Source: an uncultured Campylobacter sp. (GTDB lineage: Bacteria > Campylobacterota > Campylobacteria > Campylobacterales > Campylobacteraceae). Taken from it: DNA of 15,352 nucleotides. Each line of letters starts with the position of its first letter. Position 1 is the stretch's first letter. Below, piece after piece: positions 6,532 through 12,745 of the stretch. Below the pieces are notes generated by a model. The model searched no databases. It was not told where the DNA came from and was given only the letters and a program-made list of their open reading frames with translations. Where the stretch lies: NCBI RefSeq assembly GCF_938040115.1, contig NZ_CALHXD010000166.1, positions 1 through 15,352 on the forward strand, written 5' to 3'. The translations under genes and the position numbers were made by a program.

Positions 6532-7875
6532 ATGAAACTATTCGGTACCGACGGCGTCCGCGGCAAAGCCGGCGAAAAACTCTCCGCCGCAACATCCATG
6601 CGCCTTGCTATGGCTGCGGGGATATATTTTAGACAGTTTGCGTCGCATACAAACACTATTTTACTAGGCAAAGACACACGCAAAAGTGGCTACATGATCG
6701 AGACCGCCATCGTCGCGGGGCTCACGGCCGTGGGCTACAACGTCCGCCAGATCGGCCCGATGCCTACTCCCGCGATCGCGTTTCTCACCGAAGATATGCG
6801 CTGCGACGCGGGCATCATGATCAGCGCCTCGCACAACCCGTACTACGATAACGGTATTAAATTTTTTGATAGCGAAGGCAATAAACTGGGCGAAGAGGCC
6901 GAAGCGCAGATAGAAAAGATTTATTTTGACGACGAGCTCATCGAAAGGTCGCAAAAACAGATGCTAGAAATCGGCGCCGCAAAGCGCATCGACGACGTCA
7001 TCGGCCGCTATATCGTGCAGATCAAAAACTCATTTCCTAAAAACCTAAGCCTACACGGGCTGCGAGTGGTTTTAGACGTCGCAAACGGCGCGGCGTACAA
7101 GGTCGCTCCGACCATCTTTAGCGAGCTTGGCGCAGAAACCATCGTCATAAACGACGAACCAAACGGCAGCAACATAAACCTAAACTGTGGCGCGCTCTAT
7201 CCGCAAAATTTAGCCTCCGAAGTCGCGCGATTAAGGGCGGATCTGGGCTTTGCGTTTGACGGCGATGCCGACAGACTCGTGGTCGTAGATGAGCGCGGCG
7301 AGGTGGCAAACGGCGATAGTTTGCTAGGCGTCATGGCGGCATTTTTACAAGAAAACAAAGCCCTAAAAGGCGGCGCGGTCGTGGCTACGGTGATGAGCAA
7401 CGCAGCGCTCGAAGACTACCTAAAATCCCACAAAATCAAGCTCCTGCGCGCAAACGTCGGCGACAAATACGTACTTGAAAAGATGAAAGAAAACGGCACG
7501 AATTTCGGCGGCGAACAAAGCGGCCACATCATCTTTAGCGACTACGCAAAAACGGGCGACGGGCTCGTGGCGGCGCTGCAGTTTGCGGCATTAGTGCTAA
7601 AAAAAGGCAAAAAAGCGAGCGAAATTTTAAGCGAAATAAAACCGTATCCGCAAATTTTGCTAAATTTAAAGATAACCGAGAAAAAGCCGCTTGAAAGCAT
7701 CGCCGGGCTAAAAGAGCTTGAAGCAAGCCTCGCAAAAGAGGGCATCCGCTCGCTATTTCGCTACTCTGGCACCGAAAATCTCGTCAGGCTTTTGCTCGAG
7801 GGCAAGTGCGCCGACGCGCTAAAAACCCGCATGGACGAGGTCGAGAAATTTTTCCTAAAAGCGTTAAATGGCTAA
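6532..7875 (+). CDS. glmM: Phosphoglucosamine mutase
   Basis: Converts glucosamine-6-phosphate to glucosamine-1-phosphate in the cytoplasm, feeding UDP-GlcNAc for peptidoglycan and lipid A. The 447 residues are full length and the four mutase domains are covered. The start KLFGTDGVRG is typical. The phosphoserine loop is ISASHNPYYDNGIKFF (S100). The Mg loop is DGDADR (243-248), the sugar loop GGEQSGH (326-332) and the phosphate loop RYSGTEN (410-416). All catalytic residues are present. It starts at ATG with AAGGA seven bases upstream and overlaps lspA by 8 bp. The pairing with lspA ties wall-precursor supply to lipoprotein processing in one envelope operon. Confidence 0.97.
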   Translation: MKLFGTDGVRGKAGEKLSAATSMRLAMAAGIYFRQFASHTNTILLGKDTRKSGYMIETAIVAGLTAVGYNVRQIGPMPTPAIAFLTEDMRCDAGIMISASHNPYYDNGIKFFDSEGNKLGEEAEAQIEKIYFDDELIERSQKQMLEIGAAKRIDDVIGRYIVQIKNSFPKNLSLHGLRVVLDVANGAAYKVAPTIFSELGAETIVINDEPNGSNINLNCGALYPQNLASEVARLRADLGFAFDGDADRLVVVDERGEVANGDSLLGVMAAFLQENKALKGGAVVATVMSNAALEDYLKSHKIKLLRANVGDKYVLEKMKENGTNFGGEQSGHIIFSDYAKTGDGLVAALQFAALVLKKGKKASEILSEIKPYPQILLNLKITEKKPLESIAGLKELEASLAKEGIRSLFRYSGTENLVRLLLEGKCADALKTRMDEVEKFFLKALNG

Positions 7876-8398
7876 AATTTTAGGCGTTTTTTTCGCGGCG
7901 TTTTTCGTCGTTTTCGCGCTCGATCAGGCGGTCAAGCAGATATTTTTGGGCGGTTTTTCGTGGCAGGGCGAGTATTTTTCGCTAGTGCTTGCATACAACC
8001 GAGGCGTGGCGTTTTCGATGTTTGCGTTTCTTGGGCAGTGGCTCAAATTTATCCAGCTAGCGCTGATCGCGGGCGTTTGCGGCTATCTGCTTTGGCGGCT
8101 TAAGCGCAAATTTGACGCGCGGACTGCGGCGAAAACGGAGCCAAATTTGACCCAAGATAGCGAAAAAAAGGAAATTTTAGAGGAGCACGCGCTAGGAGCG
8201 GGTATAATCCTGGGCGCAGGTAGTTCAAATTTGCTCGACCGCTTCGTTCACGGCGGCGTCGTGGACTACGTCTACTGGCACAAATGGTTTGAGTTTGCAA
8301 TCTTTAACCTCGCAGACGTCATGATCGACGTCGGAGTCGTACTCATACTCTGGCAGAGCTTCGCCGCGGGACGAAAAGGGGCTAAAAATGGGCGATAA
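7868..8398 (+). CDS. lspA: Lipoprotein signal peptidase (signal peptidase II)
   Basis: An aspartic protease of the inner membrane that cleaves signal peptides from lipid-modified prolipoproteins. Four membrane helices are seen. Conserved boxes are ALDQAVK (D19), YNRGVAFS (43-50), GSSNLLDRF (D124) and FNLADVMIDVG (D150); D124 and D150 are the catalytic pair. At 176 residues it is somewhat long, because the loop between helices 2 and 3 (about residues 80-107, LKRKFDARTAAKT...EKKEILEEH) carries an extra charged stretch. By the usual topology this faces the cytoplasm. It starts inside the end of glmM (8-bp overlap) and its end overlaps the next gene by 11 bp, so the three are translationally linked. 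Confidence 0.95.
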   Translation: MAKILGVFFAAFFVVFALDQAVKQIFLGGFSWQGEYFSLVLAYNRGVAFSMFAFLGQWLKFIQLALIAGVCGYLLWRLKRKFDARTAAKTEPNLTQDSEKKEILEEHALGAGIILGAGSSNLLDRFVHGGVVDYVYWHKWFEFAIFNLADVMIDVGVVLILWQSFAAGRKGAKNGR

Positions 8399-8750
8399 CG
8401 TTTATATAGCCTACGCGCTTTGGCTGCTTACGGGCTGGTTTGGCGGGCATAGATTTTATCTGGGCAAATTCGTGAGCGGCTTTGCGATGATGGCGCTGTT
8501 TTTCATCGGATATAGCCTAGCTTGGGCGATCGTAGGTTACGTATTTTGGGCGCTTTGGGGCGCGTGGTGGCTCTTTGATCTGCGCTTAACCGGCGCGGCC
8601 GTCGAGAAAAATCAGAAAAAAGAAGCGCTAAAGGACAAGCTGCGCGCGCAAGACCTAGAAGAGCGGCTAAGGCGCCTCTACGAGCTGTATGAAAGCGGCG
8701 CGATAAGCAAAGAGGAATTTGAAGCGAGAAAAGAAATTTTGCTAAGGTGA
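8388..8750 (+). CDS. TM2 domain protein with C-terminal SHOCT motif
   Basis: A 120-residue membrane protein. Residues 1-65 are a TM2 domain: helix 1 (VYIAYALWLLTGWFGGHRFYLGKF), then helix 2 (MMALFFIGYSLAWAIV...FWALWGAWWLFDL), with the family GxHRFYLGK box and the WxxFD end. A charged linker (about 70-90) leads to a SHOCT-like tail, RLYELYESGAISKEEFEARKEILL (about 95-119), a short helical module often appended to membrane or nucleic-acid proteins. The function of such proteins is not known. The ATG at 8388 lies inside lspA, preceded by AAAAGGGGC as RBS. The position suggests a role in the envelope, but this is only inference. Confidence 0.88.
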   Translation: MGDNVYIAYALWLLTGWFGGHRFYLGKFVSGFAMMALFFIGYSLAWAIVGYVFWALWGAWWLFDLRLTGAAVEKNQKKEALKDKLRAQDLEERLRRLYELYESGAISKEEFEARKEILLR

Positions 8751-9076
8751 AAGCCTACTAAATTTTTGAGAAATTGATCTATATTTCTAATCGCGATCGG
8801 TCAAATTTAGCGTTTTCAAGATGCGGGTCTCAGTGAATCAAATTTGCAAATTTGAATGCAAAACGATAAGGTGAAGTATTTTCTACTTCGCTGCGCTCGT
8901 AGCTTTTCAAGAAGTTCTAGACGAGGCGCTTTTAAATTTGGCGACGGGAGTTACCTCGTCGGTAATGACCGAGCCGAATTTAAAAGCCTCTGCTTGCAGT
9001 TGCGACCGCAAGGAAAGCAAAGCGAAGTATAGGGCAAAAAGACAAGCTGCTAAAATAAAAATCAAAAGGAGAAAAA
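8751..9076. other. 326-bp gap upstream of hemJ
   Basis: It holds a perfect 18-bp palindrome, TCAAATTTGCAAATTTGA (8838-8855), and the large inverted-repeat element at 8873-9029. An AAAAGGAG RBS sits just before hemJ. One + frame stays open through the element and into hemJ, but it lacks a credible start and ends in low-complexity Lys/Arg, so it is not called a gene. Confidence 0.7.
8873..9029. repeat. Long imperfect inverted repeat (structured element)
   Basis: The left arm (about 8884-8942) begins TACTTCGCT and ends GAGGCGCTTTTAAATTTGGC. The right arm (8973-9029) begins GCCGAATTTAAAAGCCTC and ends AAAGCGAAGTA. The inner 18-20 nt pair throughout apart from a 2-nt bulge and one G-U. The outer ends pair over TACTTCGCT/AGCGAAGTA, with poorer matches between. 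The 30-nt apical part can form two further small hairpins. GAAGTA at 8873-8878 can also pair with TACTTC 8884-8889 (loop TTTTC), competing with the long stem. It could be a repetitive palindromic element or a leader RNA acting on hemJ. Copy number in the genome is unknown. Confidence 0.6.
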
Positions 9077-9511
9077 ATGGCAGAATATTACAACCTCATC
9101 AAGTATTTCCACTACTTGTGCTTCATCTCATGGATGGCGTTTTTGTTCTATCAGCCGCGTCTCTACGTCTATCACGCAGAAAATATGGACAAACCTGATT
9201 TTGTGCGCGTGGTTGAGGTGCAGGAGTACAAGATGTACCACTACATCGGCTGGGTCGCGCTGATCGGCACGTTTTTGACGGGCATTTTGATCATCGTCGC
9301 GATGCCAGAGCTTTTACGTAGCGGCTACATGCACGTCAAGCTCACAGTCGTCGTTATCCTCGCGGCGTTTCATCTGGATCTTGGCCGCTATATGGTGCAG
9401 CTACGCGAGAAACGCTGTAAAAAAAGCGGCATGTTCTTTCGCGCTTACAACGAAGTGCCGACCATCGCGATGGTTATCATCATCTGGATGATGGTGTATA
9501 AGCCGTTTTAA
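9077..9511 (+). CDS. hemJ: HemJ-type protoporphyrinogen IX oxidase
   Basis: A 144-residue inner-membrane protein of the HemJ (UPF0093) family, which oxidises protoporphyrinogen IX to protoporphyrin IX, the next-to-last haem step. Four helices are seen. The family residues are H12 in KYFHYLCFISWMA, the FYQPRLYVYHAE box (24-35), the MHVKL box with H86 and K88, and NEVPTIAMVIIIWMMVYKPF at the end. His and Lys in the first and third helices are the conserved functional pair known for HemJ. It starts at ATG after AAAAGGAG. It follows the lspA cluster on the same strand but after a 326-bp gap, so it probably has its own control. A GC-rich hairpin at 9529-9560 ends it. Confidence 0.9.
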   Translation: MAEYYNLIKYFHYLCFISWMAFLFYQPRLYVYHAENMDKPDFVRVVEVQEYKMYHYIGWVALIGTFLTGILIIVAMPELLRSGYMHVKLTVVVILAAFHLDLGRYMVQLREKRCKKSGMFFRAYNEVPTIAMVIIIWMMVYKPF

Positions 9512-9528
9512 CCGCGATAAATACGCGC

Positions 9529-9560
9529 CCCGAGGTGCGGCAAACCCGCTTCGCCTCGGG
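9529..9560 (+). terminator. GC-rich hairpin after hemJ
   Basis: CCCGAGG (9529-9535) pairs with CCTCGGG (9554-9560). Inside it GCGG (9537-9540) pairs with CCGC (9546-9549) around loop CAAAC. The DNA after it is T-rich but has no immediate T-run, so termination strength is uncertain. Confidence 0.6.
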
Positions 9561-9605
9561 ATCGAGAAGTTAAATTTATTCTTATATTTTTGAATTATAT
9601 CTTGC

Positions 9606-9636
9606 AAATTAGGCGTATAAAATTGGCGCCTAATTT
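9606..9636. terminator. 10-bp perfect hairpin between hemJ and the XRE gene
   Basis: AAATTAGGCG (9606-9615) and CGCCTAATTT (9627-9636) are exact reverse complements with an 11-nt loop. The + side is followed by TGATTTTATT and the - side by AT-rich DNA. It lies between the ends of two converging genes, so it is probably a bidirectional terminator. Confidence 0.65.
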
Positions 9637-9699
9637 TGATTTTATTCGATCAAATTTAGACCTTGACCACATAAAAGACAATAATCCAAAATTAAATTG

Positions 9700-9954
9700 C
9701 TAAAATTTAAAAATCTCTCCGACCTCTACATCTAAAATTTTTGAAATTTTATAAATGTGCTCAAGGTTAAAATGTTTATCATAGCGGCAACTCTCGCAGT
9801 TTGAGTAAAATGCGACCGATTTTATATCCATACTTAGCGCCATATCAAGCTGGCTAATACCTTTATTTTCACGCAACTTACGGACGTTTGTAGAAATTTG
9901 CAGATAGAAATTTCGTATCTCGTCGGCGCCAAAAAAAGCTAAATTTTCGCCCAT
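9700..9954 (-). CDS. XRE-family helix-turn-helix regulator
   Basis: An 84-residue, single-domain DNA-binding protein of the Cro/C1 (HTH_3) type. The domain covers about residues 17-82: STNVRKLRENKGISQLDMALSMDIKSVAFYSNCESCRYDKHFNLEHIYKISKILDVEVGEIF. It has helix 2 (SQLDMALSM), a recognition helix around KSVAFYSNCES, and the typical HIYKISKILDV closing helices. The start of the domain follows about 16 residues that may form an extra helix. It is transcribed away from the ter operon. The 96-bp shared gap has two copies of TATCCTATAG, one of them five bases before this ATG. It is therefore a good candidate for an autoregulating repressor of the operon. Ligand is unknown. Two cysteines (CESC) near the DNA-reading helix could make it redox- or metal-sensitive, which is speculation. 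Confidence 0.85.
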   Translation of the reverse strand: MGENLAFFGADEIRNFYLQISTNVRKLRENKGISQLDMALSMDIKSVAFYSNCESCRYDKHFNLEHIYKISKILDVEVGEIFKF

Positions 9955-9958
9955 TATT

Positions 9959-9970
9959 TTATCCTATAGG
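9959..9970. promoter_or_regulatory. Operator-like box 1 by the XRE start
   Basis: TTATCCTATAGG contains the perfect palindrome CCTATAGG (9963-9970) and shares TATCCTATAG with box 2. It lies at the RBS and promoter edge of the XRE gene, so binding here would block that gene. Confidence 0.5.
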
Positions 9971-10010
9971 TAAAGTTAAACTTAAACTTTATTTAAATAA
10001 AATCTTCAAA

Positions 10011-10025
10011 TCTATATCCTATAGA
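10011..10025. promoter_or_regulatory. Operator-like box 2 at the ter promoter
   Basis: TCTATATCCTATAGA is an inverted repeat with 6-bp arms (TCTATA/TATAGA) around TCC. It shares TATCCTATAG with box 1, 55 bp away. It touches TAGAAT (10023-10028), a likely -10 for terD, so a bound protein would cover the promoter. Confidence 0.5.
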
Positions 10026-10050
10026 ATAAATAATTTTAAAGGAGGCCAAA

Positions 10051-10629
10051 GTGGCGGTAAATTTATCAAAGGGCGGTAGAGTTAGTTTGAGCAAAGAAGC
10101 TCCAGGGCTAAGCAAAATTTTAGTAGGTCTTGGATGGGATACAAATACTAGCGATACGGGAGCGGAATTTGACCTAGATGCGAGCGCGTTTTTGGTAGGA
10201 GCTTCAGGCAAAGTAGAAAACGAGAAGAATTTCGTCTTTTACAACAATCTAGTTAGCGCAGACGGCTCGGTAGTCCACACCGGCGATAACCGCACTGGAG
10301 AGGGTGACGGAGATGATGAATCCATAAAAATCGACCTAGCCAAAATTTCGCCAAACGTCAAAGAGATCGACATAGTCGTCACCATCCACGAAGCAGCCGC
10401 AAGAAGGCAAAATTTCGGTATGGTAAGAAACTCGTTTATGCGAATCGTCGATGAAAGAAGCGGCAAAGAGATAGCCAGATACGATTTAGAAGAGGATTTT
10501 TCTACCGAAACCGCAGTATCGTTCGGTAAAATTTACTTTAAAGATAACGAGTGGCGCTTTGCAGCTAACGGAAGCGGCTTTAAAGACGGACTGGCCGGAT
10601 TTTGTAGGCAGTTTGGACTGGACGTATAG
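10051..10629 (+). CDS. terD: TerD-family tellurium/stress resistance protein
   Basis: A cytoplasmic TerD-domain protein, probably Ca2+-binding, of the Ter system linked to tellurite, phage and stress tolerance. At 192 residues it equals enterobacterial TerD. The N-terminus VNLSKGGRVSLSKEAPGLSKILVGLGWD is the family start. The acidic metal loops are FDLDASAFL (40-48) and HTGDNRTGEGDGDDESI (76-92). The close WRFAANGSGFKDGLAGFCRQFG is also typical. The start is GTG, five bases after a near-perfect AAAGGAGG (10038-10045), so initiation should be strong. It is first in a compact operon with a second TerD paralogue, a small exported protein and TerC. TerE is the close alternative name. Confidence 0.93.
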   Translation: MAVNLSKGGRVSLSKEAPGLSKILVGLGWDTNTSDTGAEFDLDASAFLVGASGKVENEKNFVFYNNLVSADGSVVHTGDNRTGEGDGDDESIKIDLAKISPNVKEIDIVVTIHEAAARRQNFGMVRNSFMRIVDERSGKEIARYDLEEDFSTETAVSFGKIYFKDNEWRFAANGSGFKDGLAGFCRQFGLDV

Positions 10630-10638
10630 GGGCAAGCC

Positions 10639-11241
10639 ATGGCGATAAATTTGGTCAAAGGACAAAAAATATCGCTCGCCAAAGACGACGGCGGGCATCT
10701 ACACAGCTTTTGCGTAGGAGCAAACTGGGGCGCCATAACCGAAAAAGGCTTTTTTAGAGATAAAATAAAGCCTGTGGATTTGGATCTAAGCGCTGCGATG
10801 TTTGACTCAAACAAACAGTTTTGCGATGTGGTTTATTTTGGCAAAAAATCGGCCCCGGGCGTATTTCACAGCGGCGATGACTTGGTCGGAGACGTAGGGG
10901 GCGACGACGGACTGGATAACGAAATAATCAGCGTCGATCTTAGCCGTTTAAACTCAAACGTAGAGCAGATATTTTTCGTGCTAAATTCTTATAATCAAAT
11001 CGACTTTGATAAAATTCCGTTTGCTAGTATTAGGCTTTACGAAGGCACGCCGACTAGGGTAAATAAAGTATTCGCATCATATAATATCGTACGAGACAGC
11101 GCGTTTGCTTACAAAGTAGCGATGATTTTAGGCAAGCTATATAAACGAAACGGCGAGTGGAAATTTTCGGCTATCGGCGAGCCTACGAGCGATAGGAAGC
11201 TTGATGAGCTTATTTTAAATTCTGTCGTGAAATACTTATGA
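10639..11241 (+). CDS. TerD-family protein, TerZ-like
   Basis: A 200-residue second TerD-domain protein, divergent from the first. The family start is kept (INLVKGQKISLAKD). So are the acidic loops DLDLSAAMFDSN (47-58) and FHSGDDLVGDVGGDDGLDNEIISVDLSRL (76-104), followed by NVEQIFFVLNSY. The insertion before the first loop (WGAITEKGFFRDKIKP) and the HSGD wording are closer to TerZ than to TerD. Metal-loop acids are largely present, so Ca2+ binding is likely. The gene begins 9 bp after terD with AGGGGC as RBS, and its last bases overlap the next start (ATGA, 11238-11241). TerD-family proteins are thought to work as membrane-associated complexes with TerC and TerB; TerB is not seen here. Confidence 0.88.
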   Translation: MAINLVKGQKISLAKDDGGHLHSFCVGANWGAITEKGFFRDKIKPVDLDLSAAMFDSNKQFCDVVYFGKKSAPGVFHSGDDLVGDVGGDDGLDNEIISVDLSRLNSNVEQIFFVLNSYNQIDFDKIPFASIRLYEGTPTRVNKVFASYNIVRDSAFAYKVAMILGKLYKRNGEWKFSAIGEPTSDRKLDELILNSVVKYL

Positions 11242-11606
11242 AAATTTTATTTTTCTTAGTGGCTACGATTGCCATTTTAGGCACATTTGAGATAGAGGGC
11301 GGTTACGAGATCCCGCCCTCGGCGCAAACTTACGGCAATGCACCGGTAATAAGCGATGAAATGATGAAAGAGTGTGTAAAAATTTACAACAAAGCGCTTG
11401 CGATAGAAAGAGCGCTAAATTCTACTTTCGTAAATCGGTATTCAAGTGAAGAGGTAAATTTATACAATCAAAACGTCCGTATGCATTCGCAGCTCATAGA
11501 CTGGTTTAATGCAAATTGCGCCGGCAAACAATCATACTCGGCGTGCAAGGCGGCTCAAGAACTAAACCGCCAAAGAGGACTTCCCGAGCAAAGTTGCGGG
11601 TATTAA
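11238..11606 (+). CDS. Small exported four-cysteine protein inside the ter operon
   Basis: I do not recognise this 122-residue protein. The N-terminus MKILFFLVATIAILGTFEI is a hydrophobic signal peptide or anchor with no lipobox Cys. The rest is soluble and helical: MMKECVKIYNKALAIERALNS, then YNQNVRMHSQLIDWFNANC. Four cysteines remain after the signal: one at about residue 49 and three in the C-terminal 30 residues (NANC, SACK, QSCGY). Disulfides in the periplasm are likely. Its start overlaps the end of the terZ-like gene by 4 bp and terC follows after 9 bp, so it is firmly embedded in the operon. It could be a periplasmic partner of TerC or of the TerD complex; this is inference from position. 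Confidence 0.75.
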   Translation: MKILFFLVATIAILGTFEIEGGYEIPPSAQTYGNAPVISDEMMKECVKIYNKALAIERALNSTFVNRYSSEEVNLYNQNVRMHSQLIDWFNANCAGKQSYSACKAAQELNRQRGLPEQSCGY

Positions 11607-11615
11607 GGAGAATTT

Positions 11616-12620
11616 TTGGATAGTTTAGAATTTCAAACAATGATCGTTTTTATCATATTTGCCGCGGCAGTATTTGCGGTAGATTTTTTTGCGCACAAAA
11701 AAGACGAAAAAATCTCGCTCAAACAAGCAGCGCTTTGGTCTATTTTTTGGATAGCCGTTTCCATAGCGTTTGGCGGATATCTGTATTTTGCGCGCGGAAG
11801 CGAAACGATGAGTCTATATTTTGCAGGGTATATTTTAGAAAAATCGTTATCCGTGGATAATTTATTTGTTATGATGGCAATCTTTTCTTGGTTCAAGATT
11901 CCTGAAATTTACCGTCATAGAGTGCTGTATTTTGGCATTATAGGCGCGGTTATATTTAGACTCGTCTTTGTAGCCGTCGGAACGAGTCTGCTCGGGATTT
12001 CGCCGTGGATGGAGTTTGTTTTTGCTGCCATGGTAGCTTATAGCGCGGTAATGATGATAAAAAAGGACGATGATGAAGAGGAGATAGAGGACTACTCAAA
12101 CCACCTGGCTTACAGGGCGGTTTATAGATTTTTTCCTGTTTTTCCGCGTCTTCTAGGGCATAGCTTTTTCGTAAAAAATAGCGAGATTTCAGCTCAAATT
12201 TCAGCAGAAGAAAAGACGAAACTGCAAGATCAAATCTCCAAACTAAATGCAAAATGGATAGCTACGCCGCTATTTTTGTGTCTTTGCGTTATAGAGCTTA
12301 GCGATGTTATGTTTGCTTTTGATAGCGTTCCGGCCGTTATCGCCGTGAGTCGTGAGCCGCTTATAGTTTATTCGGCTATGATTTTTGCGATTTTGGGACT
12401 TAGGACGCTTTACTTCGTGCTAGAAGCACTAAAAGACTATTTGGTATATTTAGAAAAAGCCGTTATAGCGCTTTTGTTTTTTATCGCAGCAAAGCTCGCC
12501 CTAAACGCTTCAGCGCATATCTTTCATCACGGATTTGAGATTTCGGCACAGGTTAGCTTGTGGATCATTTTGGGGATTTTAAGCATCGGAGTTTTGGCTA
12601 GTTTATTTAAAACAAAATAG
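11616..12620 (+). CDS. terC: TerC/Alx-family membrane protein
   Basis: A polytopic inner-membrane protein of the TerC family (Alx, YkoY/YceF relatives), implicated in Mn2+ export and in tellurite and stress resistance. The 334 residues contain about eight or nine helices. The core acidic motifs are YILEKSLSVDNLFV (E75, D81) and IELSDVMFAFDSVPAV (E227, D230, D236), likely the metal path. A cytoplasmic acidic loop (KKDDDEEEIED, about 149-159) and a charged helical stretch (190-213) separate the halves. The HSFFVKN...ATPLFL linker is as in TerC/Alx. The start is TTG, five bases after AAGGAG (11605-11610); this gives the normal N-terminus. It is last in the ter operon and ends before a hairpin at 12683-12711. 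Confidence 0.93.
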   Translation: MDSLEFQTMIVFIIFAAAVFAVDFFAHKKDEKISLKQAALWSIFWIAVSIAFGGYLYFARGSETMSLYFAGYILEKSLSVDNLFVMMAIFSWFKIPEIYRHRVLYFGIIGAVIFRLVFVAVGTSLLGISPWMEFVFAAMVAYSAVMMIKKDDDEEEIEDYSNHLAYRAVYRFFPVFPRLLGHSFFVKNSEISAQISAEEKTKLQDQISKLNAKWIATPLFLCLCVIELSDVMFAFDSVPAVIAVSREPLIVYSAMIFAILGLRTLYFVLEALKDYLVYLEKAVIALLFFIAAKLALNASAHIFHHGFEISAQVSLWIILGILSIGVLASLFKTK

Positions 12621-12682
12621 TAGAACGATCAAATTTATGCACATGACCGTTTTGATATGCTCTGTAGCCAAGTTTGAGTAAA

Positions 12683-12711
12683 ACTCGGTACGCCTATTTT
12701 GCGCACCGAGT
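12683..12711. terminator. Bidirectional terminator between terC and the PLP enzyme gene
   Basis: ACTCGGT (12683-12689) pairs exactly with ACCGAGT (12705-12711). After one mismatch CGC (12691-12693) pairs with GCG (12701-12703), with loop CTATTTT. On - the stem is followed at once by TTTAC and on + by an AT-rich stretch. Confidence 0.65.
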
Positions 12712-12745
12712 ATAAAGTTAAATTTGTTCGAGCTTGCAAGCAAAA

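Noticed and set aside
8938..9030. CRISPR-like or tRNA-like structure
   Set aside because: Arms are a single inverted repeat, with no repeat-spacer pattern, no CCA arm and no T-loop sequence.
8875..9198. Open + frame of about 108 codons from the gap into hemJ
   Set aside because: No credible start with RBS; it overlaps hemJ out of frame, the middle is Lys/Arg low complexity, and the open stretch is explained by the inverted-repeat element and the hemJ shadow.
9700..12620. Ter region as a prophage or plasmid insertion
   Set aside because: No integrase, attachment-site repeats, transposase or tRNA at either border; flanks are ordinary terminators.
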